NCBI GenBank assembly: GCA_003669585.1
Contig: QWOQ01000007.1
Span: 604,694-668,693, forward strand
From: Planctomycetota bacterium
GTDB taxonomy: Bacteria > Planctomycetota > Planctomycetia > Pirellulales > UBA1268
Reading direction: 5' to 3'
Length of the DNA stretch: 64,000 nucleotides
A program made the translations under genes and the position numbers. Below the pieces are notes generated by a model. It ran no database searches and was not told where the DNA came from. It saw only the letters and a list, made by a program, of their open reading frames with translations. This document shows, one piece after another, positions 1 to 9,512 of this stretch. Position 1 is the first letter of the stretch, and each line of letters starts with the position of its first letter.

Positions 1-114
1 TCGGATTGGTATGTCTCGCTTGGCTGCGAAGGAGGAAATCCTGTTGGAGGTAGCGACGTCTATATTTTCGCATCCTCGATTGGTTCCTTGCAGATGCGAG
101 TGCGGCTTGAATAA
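1..114 (+). CDS. C-terminal end of an unidentified protein, possibly a pseudopilin
   Basis: An open frame enters from the left edge and ends with TAA at 112-114, giving about 37 residues rich in Gly and Ser and ending in MRVRLE. Only this tail is visible, so no family can be assigned. It lies 100 bp upstream of a GspK-like protein and a prepilin-type protein on the same strand. That position would suit another pseudopilin of the same cluster, but this is inference from context only. Confidence 0.45.
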   Translation, partial: SDWYVSLGCEGGNPVGGSDVYIFASSIGSLQMRVRLE

Positions 115-168
115 CAGAAAACCATGTTTTTAAAGAACACTTTGTAAGAGAAAAATCGATTCCTTTAT

Positions 169-195
169 GTTCAGCATGCGGGCAAGCTGCTGAAC
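169..195 (+). repeat. Short inverted repeat upstream of the GspK-like gene
   Basis: GTTCAGCA (169-176) and TGCTGAAC (188-195) are perfect 8-bp inverted arms around an 11-base loop. The hairpin ends 19 bases before the ATG at 215. It has no T-run, so it does not look like an intrinsic terminator. It could affect translation of the downstream gene or be fortuitous. Confidence 0.35.
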
Positions 196-214
196 GAGTT
201 CAGAAAGATGATCA

Positions 215-3200
215 ATGACGCTTCTTGCAAAATTAATCGCTGAAAAACAACCACAGCGACGAGGCGTTTTGCTGCTCATCGTGCTCAGTATGCTCACGCT
301 GTTTATGATGCTCGGCACGACCTATCTTGTTGTTGCATCCAGGGCAAAAGCAACTGCAAAGGCTTTTGCCAGAGCGAGTCATTATTCCGAATCGGCTCAC
401 GCAGAAGAAGGCAAACGATTTGTCGACGAAGCATTCAAAATACTCGCCAGAGGCACTACGAACTCTGATTGTATTCCCCCCGCCCTTCGACAAGGCGACG
501 ATCTTTTAGGGGATAAGTATGGGCAGATCGTCTTTGTTGATCCACCTGCAACCACAAAACCTTTTCCCGTTCCTCCTGCACTGACGGGACAATTTACATC
601 TGCAGCCCAAATGACGGGTGCGGCCGGGTTGATCGTGCTCACGCTGACAACTCCGATTCCAAATGTAGATCCTTCCGCAGCAGTTCCAAAGGCTAGGCTC
701 ACCGCTGATCTCAACGGTTGCGTTTTGACGATTTCTCTACCGGGTCTTGTTGCCAGCACTCGTATTTTGCGCGCGTGGGCAGCATCAACGAATGGCCCAA
801 CACTTTCTCTAGCCATCCCCGCTGGCGTCGCATTCAATGGGGCGATGCTTGATGTGAATGATCTCAACAATCGAATCCAGAAAGCGACAGGGTCCGCTGC
901 CAATCATTTTCTTATTAACACACGCGAATTTGACGGCGACAAAATCAATTCTGCTGATATGACCAAGAGCAACGAACCGTATGATGGGTTTGACAGCTCG
1001 AACCCATTTTTAGCGCAAATACAACCCGGGCCGCAACCGTCGGCTGGAAACCCAAGAACTCCGGTGACTGTTACCAAACCATCTTTTGCGTCTGAGGTTC
1101 CACCTCTTTCTATTGACAATGACACCGATGGCGTACTCGATAGCAAATGGTTGGATGTTGGGTTTCCGATGCTGACTGATGAATCTGGAACGCAATATAA
1201 AGCCAAGGCAGCGTATTACGTGCTGGATCTCGATGGCCGTCTGAATGTGAATGCTCATGGCGGCGCAGAACCACTTGATGACAATGATTCTCGTTGGACG
1301 GATACGGGAACGGGGACCGGGCCGCCTCATCCATCTGTGCCGACTTCATTTGCAACTCTTCCTGCAGGCAGCAATTACGGAGTATCCGAAATTCATCTTC
1401 GCGAGCTATTTCCTGTTCCTCCTGTTCCTCCTATGGGAACGGCCTCTTCTCCCGATCCAGTAGGCTCGTTGCTCTATGGTGAAACTGTTCCAAGTTACAA
1501 GCAACCATTAACTCCCTATGCACCGAAACCAAACAGTCTGAAGCGCCCGTTGTTACAAACTCAACTGGTCGACGGTCGATTTGGATCGGATGGCTTTCCT
1601 GGAAAACAATCGCAAAATGAGAACATCAGTAAAATTCAAGATTCGCAACAGCCTCTTACTCGAGCAGCAAATACTCCGCAGAGAACAACCTCTATACCGA
1701 ACGACTGGGGGACAAATACTCAAACAACATCAGTGAGCAAAGGCGCGTTTGGATCACCTTCTGATCTGCATGGTTTTATGAAAATCTATGCACCTTCACG
1801 GGCCGCTGGCACAATTGTTCCTGAGATGCGATACGTGAAACCCAGCGGTTTTTGGAACAACGATACGACCGATGATCCTTACGAAGTTCGACTTGATCGA
1901 AGTTCTCCACGTTTGGCCACCAACGCTCGGAGCAATCCGGCAACATTGAATCAGGATGATAATAGTTTTTGCGTTGCTGAACTTGAGCGATTCCTAAGAC
2001 CATTCGACTCAGACTCCGCTCAACTGCCAACCCGTCTCTCCAAACTCTTCGACATCGAATCTGAAAACAGCCGGTTTCTTTTTACAACCGACAGCTGGGA
2101 TTCAATTGCAATTACAGGAAATGCCTGGTGCGAAATTCTCAAACGCATACAAACTATCGATCCGACAAAGCTTCACGAAGTGCTTTCCCCTGAAGTGATG
2201 GCTGGGCGTCGCCTCGATATCAATCGACCCTGTGAGACAGACTCTGAAAAACAATTGCTCTTCAGACATCTGTACACGCTCATCTGGGCATTGACCGGAC
2301 AAGCAACAGCCGATGCAGCCCAGTGGGCCGCAAATGTCGTCGATTTTCGGGATATTGATTCCACGATGACGCGATTTCAGTACGACACCAACCTCACCGA
2401 TGGCTGGACTATAAACCCCGCAAGTAGTCCGGATGTCTTTGGCGTTGAAAGGCCTGAGCTCGTTATGACCGAAGCTCTGGCATGGAGCAAAGATGGCGGC
2501 AATGGAGGATTTTATGTTGTTCTTCACCGTCCATGGGCGGCGAAGGCATATGACGGAGGAAATCCAAAATCGGGAACCACCAACGCAAGTAAATACGATC
2601 CGGAAGCACTTTCCGTTGATCTGACGTATCCTCTCTACGATCCTCAAACCACAAACACTCTCGACCCTGTTTTTAATTCAAACAAACTGAATCTGGATCT
2701 TCGTGGTGCCGATGATGACGACTCGCCGGTCTGGCGACTCAATGTGGATGGTACAAAAATCCGTCTTGATGAATCTCCAAAAATGCCGCCGCCGGCTGGT
2801 GAATATTTTAGTTCACATACATCGGTACTGCCGAACGACGCTCGATATATGCTTCCAAATTCATGGCTCTGCATTGCGTCGACAGATACTGCAGGAGAGG
2901 TCACGGTGAACATTTCAAACAAACTCGACATCGACAAACCCTCGCCGTACAAACCTCCGGCAAAGTCAACTATCACTGTGATCAAACTCGAGCGACTCGC
3001 TGACCCCACTTTGAAATATGACGCTACAACAAATCCCTATCGTGAAGTCGATCAAATTACACAAATAAATGTTCGTGATCGAACGCTCGACATGAACATG
3101 CCTCCGCAGCCAAAGCAACGCCATCAAAAAAGAATTCGTCTTGCAGCTACGCCCGACACTGCATTCTGGAAACAAGAGTTCAATTCGGTCGATATTCCAA

Positions 3201-4027
3201 TTCCGATCACCTCTCCGGGAACCTGCGACGAACTCAGTGGATCGGCAAAATGGATGCCTTGGAATTCTCGCCCCTATCTCAGTAACATGGAGCTTGTTTT
3301 TGTACCGGTTGATTCCTGTGACACATTGCTCACGAACTATTCCAGTGCAACAGCGTTCGGTGGACTTACTGCACTTGGCGGAAAGACAGGCGCTCCACAG
3401 CTTCCTCTTTATCTGCTTGCTTCAACGATCGTTCCGACTCGATTCTCAGCTATTTCAACAACCGTCGATGCACCTGCTGTGTCCTTTGGTTCTCCCGGAG
3501 TGACTGGTCTTGAAAATCTACCGATAAACCAACTCTCTGATTATCGCGAACCGGGCCGCGTGAATCTGAATACGGTGGTAGACAATAAAATTTGGGATGC
3601 CGTAGTTGCGAGAAAGGTTGCAACACCACCCGCAAACACAACTCCTCTCTCAGATCGAAATACGGCTGGATTTTCAAATACTCCAGCGAAGAATTTTTCT
3701 GAATTGGTGCGACTTGGTGGTGCAGGAACTCCGCCAAAAATCGATGGCGCATCGCCAGGTCCTGACCCTAGCTTGAATCCAGCATTCGCCTATCTCACTG
3801 CGAACCGCCTGGCAAATGCCGCAACCAATCGATCAAATGTATTTGCCATTTGGGTAACTGTTGGTTTTTTTGAAAATGGGAGCACGACAGAAATGGGCTC
3901 CGACACCGGTGAAGTACGACGATACCGAGGGTTTTATATTTTTGACCGATCAATTCCGGTCGGATATCAGACGGGCGTTGATCACAATATTGAAGATGCG
4001 ATTTTACTGCGAAGGATCATTCAATGA
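215..4027 (+). CDS. Very large GspK-like / pilus-assembly-associated protein
   Basis: This 1270-residue protein has a single N-terminal hydrophobic segment (about residues 17-42, beginning GVLLLIVLSMLTLF) after a short basic stretch QRRG. That is the layout of type II secretion minor pseudopilin K and PilX-like proteins. GspK proteins are usually only a few hundred residues, so this is a greatly enlarged form; planctomycete genomes often encode such giant versions. The long remainder is Pro/Asn/Thr-rich and probably extracytoplasmic, with no catalytic motif recognised. The stop overlaps the next start by 4 bp (ATGA at 4024), which implies translational coupling to a prepilin-type protein. A role in a secretion or pilus-like apparatus is inferred from the N-terminus and neighbour. 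Confidence 0.7.
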   Translation: MTLLAKLIAEKQPQRRGVLLLIVLSMLTLFMMLGTTYLVVASRAKATAKAFARASHYSESAHAEEGKRFVDEAFKILARGTTNSDCIPPALRQGDDLLGDKYGQIVFVDPPATTKPFPVPPALTGQFTSAAQMTGAAGLIVLTLTTPIPNVDPSAAVPKARLTADLNGCVLTISLPGLVASTRILRAWAASTNGPTLSLAIPAGVAFNGAMLDVNDLNNRIQKATGSAANHFLINTREFDGDKINSADMTKSNEPYDGFDSSNPFLAQIQPGPQPSAGNPRTPVTVTKPSFASEVPPLSIDNDTDGVLDSKWLDVGFPMLTDESGTQYKAKAAYYVLDLDGRLNVNAHGGAEPLDDNDSRWTDTGTGTGPPHPSVPTSFATLPAGSNYGVSEIHLRELFPVPPVPPMGTASSPDPVGSLLYGETVPSYKQPLTPYAPKPNSLKRPLLQTQLVDGRFGSDGFPGKQSQNENISKIQDSQQPLTRAANTPQRTTSIPNDWGTNTQTTSVSKGAFGSPSDLHGFMKIYAPSRAAGTIVPEMRYVKPSGFWNNDTTDDPYEVRLDRSSPRLATNARSNPATLNQDDNSFCVAELERFLRPFDSDSAQLPTRLSKLFDIESENSRFLFTTDSWDSIAITGNAWCEILKRIQTIDPTKLHEVLSPEVMAGRRLDINRPCETDSEKQLLFRHLYTLIWALTGQATADAAQWAANVVDFRDIDSTMTRFQYDTNLTDGWTINPASSPDVFGVERPELVMTEALAWSKDGGNGGFYVVLHRPWAAKAYDGGNPKSGTTNASKYDPEALSVDLTYPLYDPQTTNTLDPVFNSNKLNLDLRGADDDDSPVWRLNVDGTKIRLDESPKMPPPAGEYFSSHTSVLPNDARYMLPNSWLCIASTDTAGEVTVNISNKLDIDKPSPYKPPAKSTITVIKLERLADPTLKYDATTNPYREVDQITQINVRDRTLDMNMPPQPKQRHQKRIRLAATPDTAFWKQEFNSVDIPIPITSPGTCDELSGSAKWMPWNSRPYLSNMELVFVPVDSCDTLLTNYSSATAFGGLTALGGKTGAPQLPLYLLASTIVPTRFSAISTTVDAPAVSFGSPGVTGLENLPINQLSDYREPGRVNLNTVVDNKIWDAVVARKVATPPANTTPLSDRNTAGFSNTPAKNFSELVRLGGAGTPPKIDGASPGPDPSLNPAFAYLTANRLANAATNRSNVFAIWVTVGFFENGSTTEMGSDTGEVRRYRGFYIFDRSIPVGYQTGVDHNIEDAILLRRIIQ

Positions 4028-5394
4028 ATTCCTTCACCCTTTCTCGGCATCGTGGCATGACGCTCGTCGAAATGCTCGTCGCGACCGTGATTACATTAAT
4101 TATGATGGGCCTAGTCGCTCAGCTTTTTGGCATTATGGGAGAAGGTATTTCTGCGAGCCGGTCGATCATTGAAATGACCGATCAACTTCGAACCATCTCG
4201 CATAAACTCAGACAAGACCTTGCCGGTATCTCCGTCGATCCAGCATCTGCAAATCAATCAGATAGCCCTTCTGGCTATCTGGAAATTATTGAAGGACCGG
4301 CGTCCGACTCCAACGCTACTCCAGTCAGACTTCCTGCTGATCCAACGTTTTTAACTGCGGACTGTGACGATGTTGTCATGTTTACTGCTCGTAGTTTGCA
4401 AGAGCCTTTTAAAGGTATTTTTAATAGCACAACGTCCATGGAATCACCCACCGCTGAAATCTCTTGGTTCTGCAAGCGATCAGTTCAGCAACCAGCTAAC
4501 GGTCCCACATTGTATACGCTTTATCGTCGACAACTTCTTGTAGCGGCCTATGTGGGAGCGGGAGTATTTTCTGCGAATACTACCAATTCAATCAGTGGAA
4601 CTCTTCCCGGTATGCAGCAAGTCTACGACGTGTCGATGCATGCGGATGGTTCAGGGAACCTGTATCCCAATTCATTGATCGATCTTGCAAAACGCGAAAA
4701 TCGGTTCCTCCATAATTCAACCGGAACAGGAGTTTCTGTTGCTCCATTGAATTTTCCGTTTCCACCTGTCGGTAGTTTTCCATTTATTGATCCGTTAACA
4801 CCTCCTCCCGACCCTGCACCTGCCACATATGGCCAAACACTAACGGGGGTTCGCGAGGGCGAGGACGTGGTGCTGACAAATGTCATTGCATTTGACGTCC
4901 GCGTGTTTGACCCAGAAGCACCTATACGTAGCAGCGGGTTTGCCGTAACTCCAGATGATCCAAGCTTTTCTTCAGGAGCACTCACCAATGCCACCGGAGC
5001 CTACGTCGATCTCAACTGGGGAAAATCGACAAGCCCTCTCACGATAGGTTCCCTATTTCCCGCTGTCGGTACGACAGCATTTCAGGGCTTGGGCATCAGC
5101 ATTCAAAATGGTGGTACCTTCACCATCGGGCCTTCTACTCACGCCATTTATGATACATGGAGTCGACATTACGAATTTAACGGCGTGGATGACGATAGCA
5201 ATACTATTGTCGACCAAGGAACGGATGGATTCGACAACAACTCCAATAACCTTGTTGACGATGCGCTTGAGCGTGAGACCTCCCCGCCCTACCCCGTTCC
5301 ACTTCGCGGCATTGAAATTCGAATCCGCTGTTATGAACCGTCAAGCCGGCAAGTGCGACAGGTGACGGTGCGACATACGTTCGTGCCTCACTAA
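4024..5394 (+). CDS. Prepilin-type N-terminal methylation domain protein (GspJ/PulJ-like)
   Basis: The N-terminus RHRGMTLVEMLVATVI is a classical class III prepilin leader: cleavage after Gly11, Met as the first mature residue, Glu at mature position 5, then a hydrophobic helix to about residue 36. The 456-residue protein is long for a minor pseudopilin; its C-terminal two thirds probably form an extracytoplasmic domain. Near the C-terminus an Asp/Asn-rich stretch (GVDDDSNTIVDQGTDGFDNN) resembles calcium-binding loops. The order GspK-like then GspJ-like with a 4-bp overlap points to one type II secretion or pseudopilus unit. Processing by a prepilin peptidase would be needed, and none is seen in the window. 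Confidence 0.75.
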   Translation: MNSFTLSRHRGMTLVEMLVATVITLIMMGLVAQLFGIMGEGISASRSIIEMTDQLRTISHKLRQDLAGISVDPASANQSDSPSGYLEIIEGPASDSNATPVRLPADPTFLTADCDDVVMFTARSLQEPFKGIFNSTTSMESPTAEISWFCKRSVQQPANGPTLYTLYRRQLLVAAYVGAGVFSANTTNSISGTLPGMQQVYDVSMHADGSGNLYPNSLIDLAKRENRFLHNSTGTGVSVAPLNFPFPPVGSFPFIDPLTPPPDPAPATYGQTLTGVREGEDVVLTNVIAFDVRVFDPEAPIRSSGFAVTPDDPSFSSGALTNATGAYVDLNWGKSTSPLTIGSLFPAVGTTAFQGLGISIQNGGTFTIGPSTHAIYDTWSRHYEFNGVDDDSNTIVDQGTDGFDNNSNNLVDDALERETSPPYPVPLRGIEIRIRCYEPSSRQVRQVTVRHTFVPH

Positions 5395-5463
5395 CAATGC
5401 CCACGTGCAATCAGAGGAATTTCTGACCTAGGTCGTAACGAATCGCAGGACTGTGAAAACTTT

Positions 5464-6591
5464 GTGAAACTATTTTTCTTTTCATGGCTTGCGTTCGGAG
5501 CTTTGTTTTGCCGCTCGACGATGGCCGCTGACACATTCCAAACGCTCGACAATCTTCCGAAGCCGACCGATACCTCATCCGCCGAACGCCCTTCTGAAAC
5601 CCCAGAAGAACGCGCTCGCCGAATTCGAATGCGTGGGTTTGGCGAACTGGGCTCGTTGACCGTTCAGTTTCCTCTCGACCGCGAAACCTGGATCAAAACA
5701 CCTCCCCTCACTTCCCGCGGACTCCGTGGCAAAGGAGTGGTTCTCTACTTTTTTGAAGAATCCTGTCCCGACTGCAACAAACTCTGGCCGTCACTCTTGG
5801 CAACATCAAAAAAGTTTGCCGATCAGCCCGTGATTTTTATTGCCGTCAATTCCGGAAATACAAAACAGTCTCTGCAAGAGTATCTCAACAGCGTCCACTG
5901 CGATTGGCCCGCCATCTGCGACAGCGATCGCTCCTTTGAAAAGCTCTGCGGTGTTTCGGAAATCAATCTCAAAAACAATATGCAGCTGCGCGTTGTTCTT
6001 GCCGATGGTTCGATTGAAAACTCAGGACTCATTGATCTCGCCGCAGCCGCCACACGGGCGATTTCCGGTACCATACCTGCCGCATGGCGAATCGATCCTC
6101 AGGATATTCCATTCGAACTCAAAGCTGCATGGCGAGCGATTGAATGCGGCCATCCTTCAAGCGGACTCGCAGCCATAAAGAAAGCCTCGAAGTCCTCGTC
6201 GGAAACAGTTTCAAACGCTGCACGCTCGCTCCTTAAAGCTGTTGAAGCCGATATTGCTTTGGAAATGAAAGAGGCCTCGCGGTTGCAAAACGAGCACAAA
6301 CGCTGGCCCGCCTGGCTCGCATTTGATCGAATGCTCTTGCAATACAAGGGTTTCGAAATTCCCGATGAGGCCGATAATCTCAAGCGTTCCCTTGCACTCG
6401 ATCCCGATGTCAAACTGGCACTTGCATCCATCAAGGCCTTTGAAACCGCAGCAAAAGCTGCCGAAAAAAAGAACACCCCCGCCGTTCTCAAAAAGCTTCG
6501 TGACACAATCGAAATCGTCCTTGAAAAAGCCCCCGGCAGCGATGCCGCCGCACGAGCAGAGACTATTTTCAAGCATCTCGACGACCAGTAA
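5464..6591 (+). CDS. Secreted thioredoxin-like domain protein
   Basis: The start is GTG at 5464, directly followed by a signal peptide (residues 1 to about 21, FFFSWLAFGALF then STMAADTF). Residues 85-180 look like a thioredoxin fold, with the redox motif C101-P-D-C104 at the start of a helix after the strand GVVLYFFEES. The remaining 190 residues are a helical, Ala/Lys-rich extension without recognised motifs. CxxC plus export suggests a periplasmic thiol-disulfide or TlpA/DsbE-type role, but the substrate is unknown. It lies 70 bp after the pseudopilin gene on the same strand and could be cotranscribed. Confidence 0.7.
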   Translation: MKLFFFSWLAFGALFCRSTMAADTFQTLDNLPKPTDTSSAERPSETPEERARRIRMRGFGELGSLTVQFPLDRETWIKTPPLTSRGLRGKGVVLYFFEESCPDCNKLWPSLLATSKKFADQPVIFIAVNSGNTKQSLQEYLNSVHCDWPAICDSDRSFEKLCGVSEINLKNNMQLRVVLADGSIENSGLIDLAAAATRAISGTIPAAWRIDPQDIPFELKAAWRAIECGHPSSGLAAIKKASKSSSETVSNAARSLLKAVEADIALEMKEASRLQNEHKRWPAWLAFDRMLLQYKGFEIPDEADNLKRSLALDPDVKLALASIKAFETAAKAAEKKNTPAVLKKLRDTIEIVLEKAPGSDAAARAETIFKHLDDQ

Positions 6592-6669
6592 CGTAGGCCC
6601 TTGTTGCCACTCGATCGCGTGTCGTAAGAAAGTCGCAACTTTTATTTTCTCTCCATAAGGAATCCAGCC

Positions 6670-7629
6670 ATGCCACGAGTTGCTGTGAACACACTCGATC
6701 CAACAATTGCATTGCGGCTCTTTATCGGTATCGCAGTGATCGAAAGTCTCTGCGGATTTCTTACGCATCTCTATGCCCAATCACCCGATTCACTCAGCTC
6801 ACTCATTGCCGGAAAGCCTGAAGTGCGAGAAGTAGCCGGTGGATTCAAATTCACCGAAGGTCCGGCTGCCAACCAGGCGGGAGATATTTTCTTTACCGAC
6901 ATTCCAAAGAGTTGCATTCATGTCTGGCGATCCGGTAATCAGTCCGGCACGGTGGAGGTATGGCTCGAGCCCTCTGGGAATGCCAACGGCCTGTTCTGGG
7001 GAACCGATGGCTCGCTCTATGCCTGTCAGATGGGCGAAGGTCGCCGCGTTGTCAAAATTGATCCGGTCACAAAGGTTATCACACCAGTTGCAGAAAAGTT
7101 TGAAGGCAAACGCTTTAACGCGCCAAACGATCTCATCGTTGATGCTTCAGGAGCCGTCTGGTTTACCGATCCTGGCTACGGACGCACCCCAGCCGATACA
7201 GAGCTCGACACCGAGGCGGTCTACTGGATTTCTCCCGATCGAAAAACAATACGACGTGTGGCCGATGGATTCAAACGACCAAACGGCATTGCCGCGTCCC
7301 CCGATGGAAAAATGCTCTACATCACTGACCGCGATGCTGACGTCACGTTTGTCTATCCAATTCTCGGACCGGGTATGCTCGGCGATCGAACGACGTTTGC
7401 TGAGGTAGGTTGCGACGGTTTTGCCATTGATAGCCGTGGCAATCTCTATGCCACCGTGAAGGAGCCTTTGATTCGCATTTACGCTCCAGACAAACGCGTG
7501 ATCGGTGATATTCCTCTTCCAGTCGCGGCCTCGAATATCACGTTTGGCGGGGCCGATCGAAAAACACTTTTCATCACCGCCAAAGATAAGGTCTATTCCC
7601 TCCCTATGAAAATTTCCGGTGGCGGTTAA
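6670..7629 (+). CDS. SMP-30/gluconolactonase/LRE family protein
   Basis: A 319-residue six-bladed beta-propeller of the SMP-30/gluconolactonase family. It shows the family motifs KFTEGPAANQAGDIFFTDI, APNDLIVDASGAVWFTDPGYG split across blades, and KRPNGIAASPDGKMLYITD. The Asn and Asp residues in these loops normally bind the divalent cation at the active site. The N-terminus is hydrophobic (about residues 13-36, ending near LYAQSPD), so it is probably exported. Family members hydrolyse sugar lactones such as gluconolactone; the actual substrate here is not known. An aldolase and a 2-hydroxyacid oxidase lie downstream, consistent with a sugar-acid degradation neighbourhood. Confidence 0.88.
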   Translation: MPRVAVNTLDPTIALRLFIGIAVIESLCGFLTHLYAQSPDSLSSLIAGKPEVREVAGGFKFTEGPAANQAGDIFFTDIPKSCIHVWRSGNQSGTVEVWLEPSGNANGLFWGTDGSLYACQMGEGRRVVKIDPVTKVITPVAEKFEGKRFNAPNDLIVDASGAVWFTDPGYGRTPADTELDTEAVYWISPDRKTIRRVADGFKRPNGIAASPDGKMLYITDRDADVTFVYPILGPGMLGDRTTFAEVGCDGFAIDSRGNLYATVKEPLIRIYAPDKRVIGDIPLPVAASNITFGGADRKTLFITAKDKVYSLPMKISGGG

Positions 7630-7765
7630 CGTACGCAATGCCCCGAAAATTGAGAGCCGTGCTTGTCGCTCCACTCCACAAGCCTAAAACAGAGAGGTGC
7701 ACAAACGATCTGTTTTCTAATCCCTCGAAGCAACTCTTTCTCTTTTTTTATTCCTTGATTGCATA

Positions 7766-8563
7766 ATGCCACCACCCCTTGCACTCCACCAACAGCCGCA
7801 CAATACTTCCATAGATGTTCATTCTCACGAAGATCTGAGGCGGCTGCTCGTCGATCACCGTCTCTACGGTCTGATTGATTCCGCTACCGCCATGCGACGG
7901 TTCATGGAGCATCATGTTTACTGCGTCTGGGATTTTCAGAGCCTGCTCACATCCCTGCAGCAGCGATTCACCTGCACGAGCATTCCATGGATTCCCACTC
8001 CAGATGCCCACGCAAGAAGACTTGTCAATGAGATTGTGCTCGACGAAGAATCCGATGCGCTGCCCGATGGTAGCCACGCATCCCACTTCGAACTCTATCT
8101 TGAAAGTATGACGCTTGCGGGTGCTGATGTCGGATCGATTCACCGACTCCTTGAACTGCTTCGTGCAGGGAAACCGCTGGCGATGTCACTGGAAACCTGC
8201 GGGGCTCCTTCGGCAGCAGTATCTTTTGTAAAAAATACGTTCGAACTCATCGATTCGGGAGATTCAACGACCATTTTGGCGGCATTTACATTTGGTCGCG
8301 AAGATGTGATTCCCGATATGTTTCGAAATATTGTTGTCTCGCTGGCAGATCAGGATCCTCTGTCGTGGAACCGTTTCCGTTACTATCTCGATCGTCATAT
8401 CACCCATGACGATGCCAGGCATGCCCCGATTTGCAGGGCTCTTCTACAAACGCTCTGCGGCAGCGATCCTGACAAGCAGGCTGCCGCCTCTCGCACCGCC
8501 CGACAATGCCTCGAAGCTCGTATCGTTCTCTGGGATGCAATCGCTGCCGACCTTGGTTCGTAA
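7766..8563 (+). CDS. DUF3050 family protein
   Basis: The 265-residue protein matches my memory of the DUF3050 family along its length: FMEHHVYCVWDFQSL (residues 46-60), PWIP, ARRLVNEIVLDEESD (83-97) and SHFELYLESM. The family is compact, all-helical and thought to adopt a haem-oxygenase-like or TENA-like fold, but its biochemical role is not established. The conserved Glu and His residues in these motifs could bind metal. It is followed at 67 bp by an aldolase gene on the same strand. No signal peptide is visible, so it is probably cytoplasmic. Confidence 0.8.
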   Translation: MPPPLALHQQPHNTSIDVHSHEDLRRLLVDHRLYGLIDSATAMRRFMEHHVYCVWDFQSLLTSLQQRFTCTSIPWIPTPDAHARRLVNEIVLDEESDALPDGSHASHFELYLESMTLAGADVGSIHRLLELLRAGKPLAMSLETCGAPSAAVSFVKNTFELIDSGDSTTILAAFTFGREDVIPDMFRNIVVSLADQDPLSWNRFRYYLDRHITHDDARHAPICRALLQTLCGSDPDKQAAASRTARQCLEARIVLWDAIAADLGS

Positions 8564-8629
8564 CGCAAAAGTATTTTCAGTTTTTCGTTTTTTATACGCT
8601 TCGACTCTTTGTTCAAAAAAAGAAAAACT

Positions 8630-9442
8630 GTGCACACTCCGATAAATTCCTTTAAACAATCACTGCAACTCAAAAAGCCCCAGATCGGCTTGTGGATGGG
8701 AATTGGGAGTGCTTTTTGCGCCGATATTGTTGCTGGAGCGGGGTTTGACTGGCTTGTCATCGATGGTGAACATGGCCCCAACGATCTGACTACGATTTTA
8801 TCACAGCTGCAAACCGTCTCGGGTTACCCGGATACACACGCTGTGGTGCGAGTGCCCTCCGGTGATCCAGTCTTTATCAAACAAGTGCTCGATCTTGGTG
8901 CACAGACGCTGCTTGTTCCGATGGTTGACACCGCTGCCCAAGCAGCAGATGTCGTCAGAGCCTGCCGCTATCCGCAAGACGACGGTAGGGGAGGAATTCG
9001 AGGAATGGCTGGATCACGTGCAACTCGATGGGGTCGTTATCCAGACTATTTTACCGAAGCGAATGCACAGGTGTGTGTGCTGGTGCAGGTTGAATCGAAA
9101 CTGGCCATGGCCAATCTCGACGCCATTACTCTGACCGATGGGGTCGACGGCGTATTCATTGGTCCAGCAGATCTCTCCGCATCGATGGGGCATGTCGGAA
9201 ACCCTACGCATCCCGACGTGCAAGCAGCTATCGTCAACGGCATTGCTCGCATTTCAAAGCTGGGTAAATCCCCCGGTATCTTAATGGCCGATGAAACGCT
9301 GGCTCGTGATTATCTCTCTCGAGGTGCGATCTTCGTCGCGGTTGGTGTGGATAGCGTGATCTTGGCGAATCAGACCGGTGCGTTGGCAGCCAAATACAAA
9401 AATCAAACGACCGCACCCGTCGCAGCACCCCAGGTCTACTAA
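8630..9442 (+). CDS. HpcH/HpaI aldolase family protein
   Basis: A 270-residue class II pyruvate-dependent aldolase of the HpaI/RhmA family. Seen motifs are GLWMGIGSAFCADIVAGAGF, IDGEHGPND (45-53), the alternating LVPMVDTAAQA strand with its metal-site region, and DGVFIGPADLSASMG near the phosphate and pyruvate site. Family enzymes cleave 2-keto-3-deoxy sugar acids or 4-hydroxy-2-oxoheptanedioate into pyruvate and an aldehyde, using a divalent metal. The GTG at 8630 (MHTPINSF) is preferred over an upstream TTG at 8609, because family members begin about 15 residues before GLWMG. Substrate specificity cannot be read from the sequence. Confidence 0.88.
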   Translation: MHTPINSFKQSLQLKKPQIGLWMGIGSAFCADIVAGAGFDWLVIDGEHGPNDLTTILSQLQTVSGYPDTHAVVRVPSGDPVFIKQVLDLGAQTLLVPMVDTAAQAADVVRACRYPQDDGRGGIRGMAGSRATRWGRYPDYFTEANAQVCVLVQVESKLAMANLDAITLTDGVDGVFIGPADLSASMGHVGNPTHPDVQAAIVNGIARISKLGKSPGILMADETLARDYLSRGAIFVAVGVDSVILANQTGALAAKYKNQTTAPVAAPQVY

Positions 9443-9512
9443 GACTTTTTTATTCGCCGACCGATTGCACTCACGCACAATCACACATTGAACAACCCGC
9501 GCCTTTGGATCG

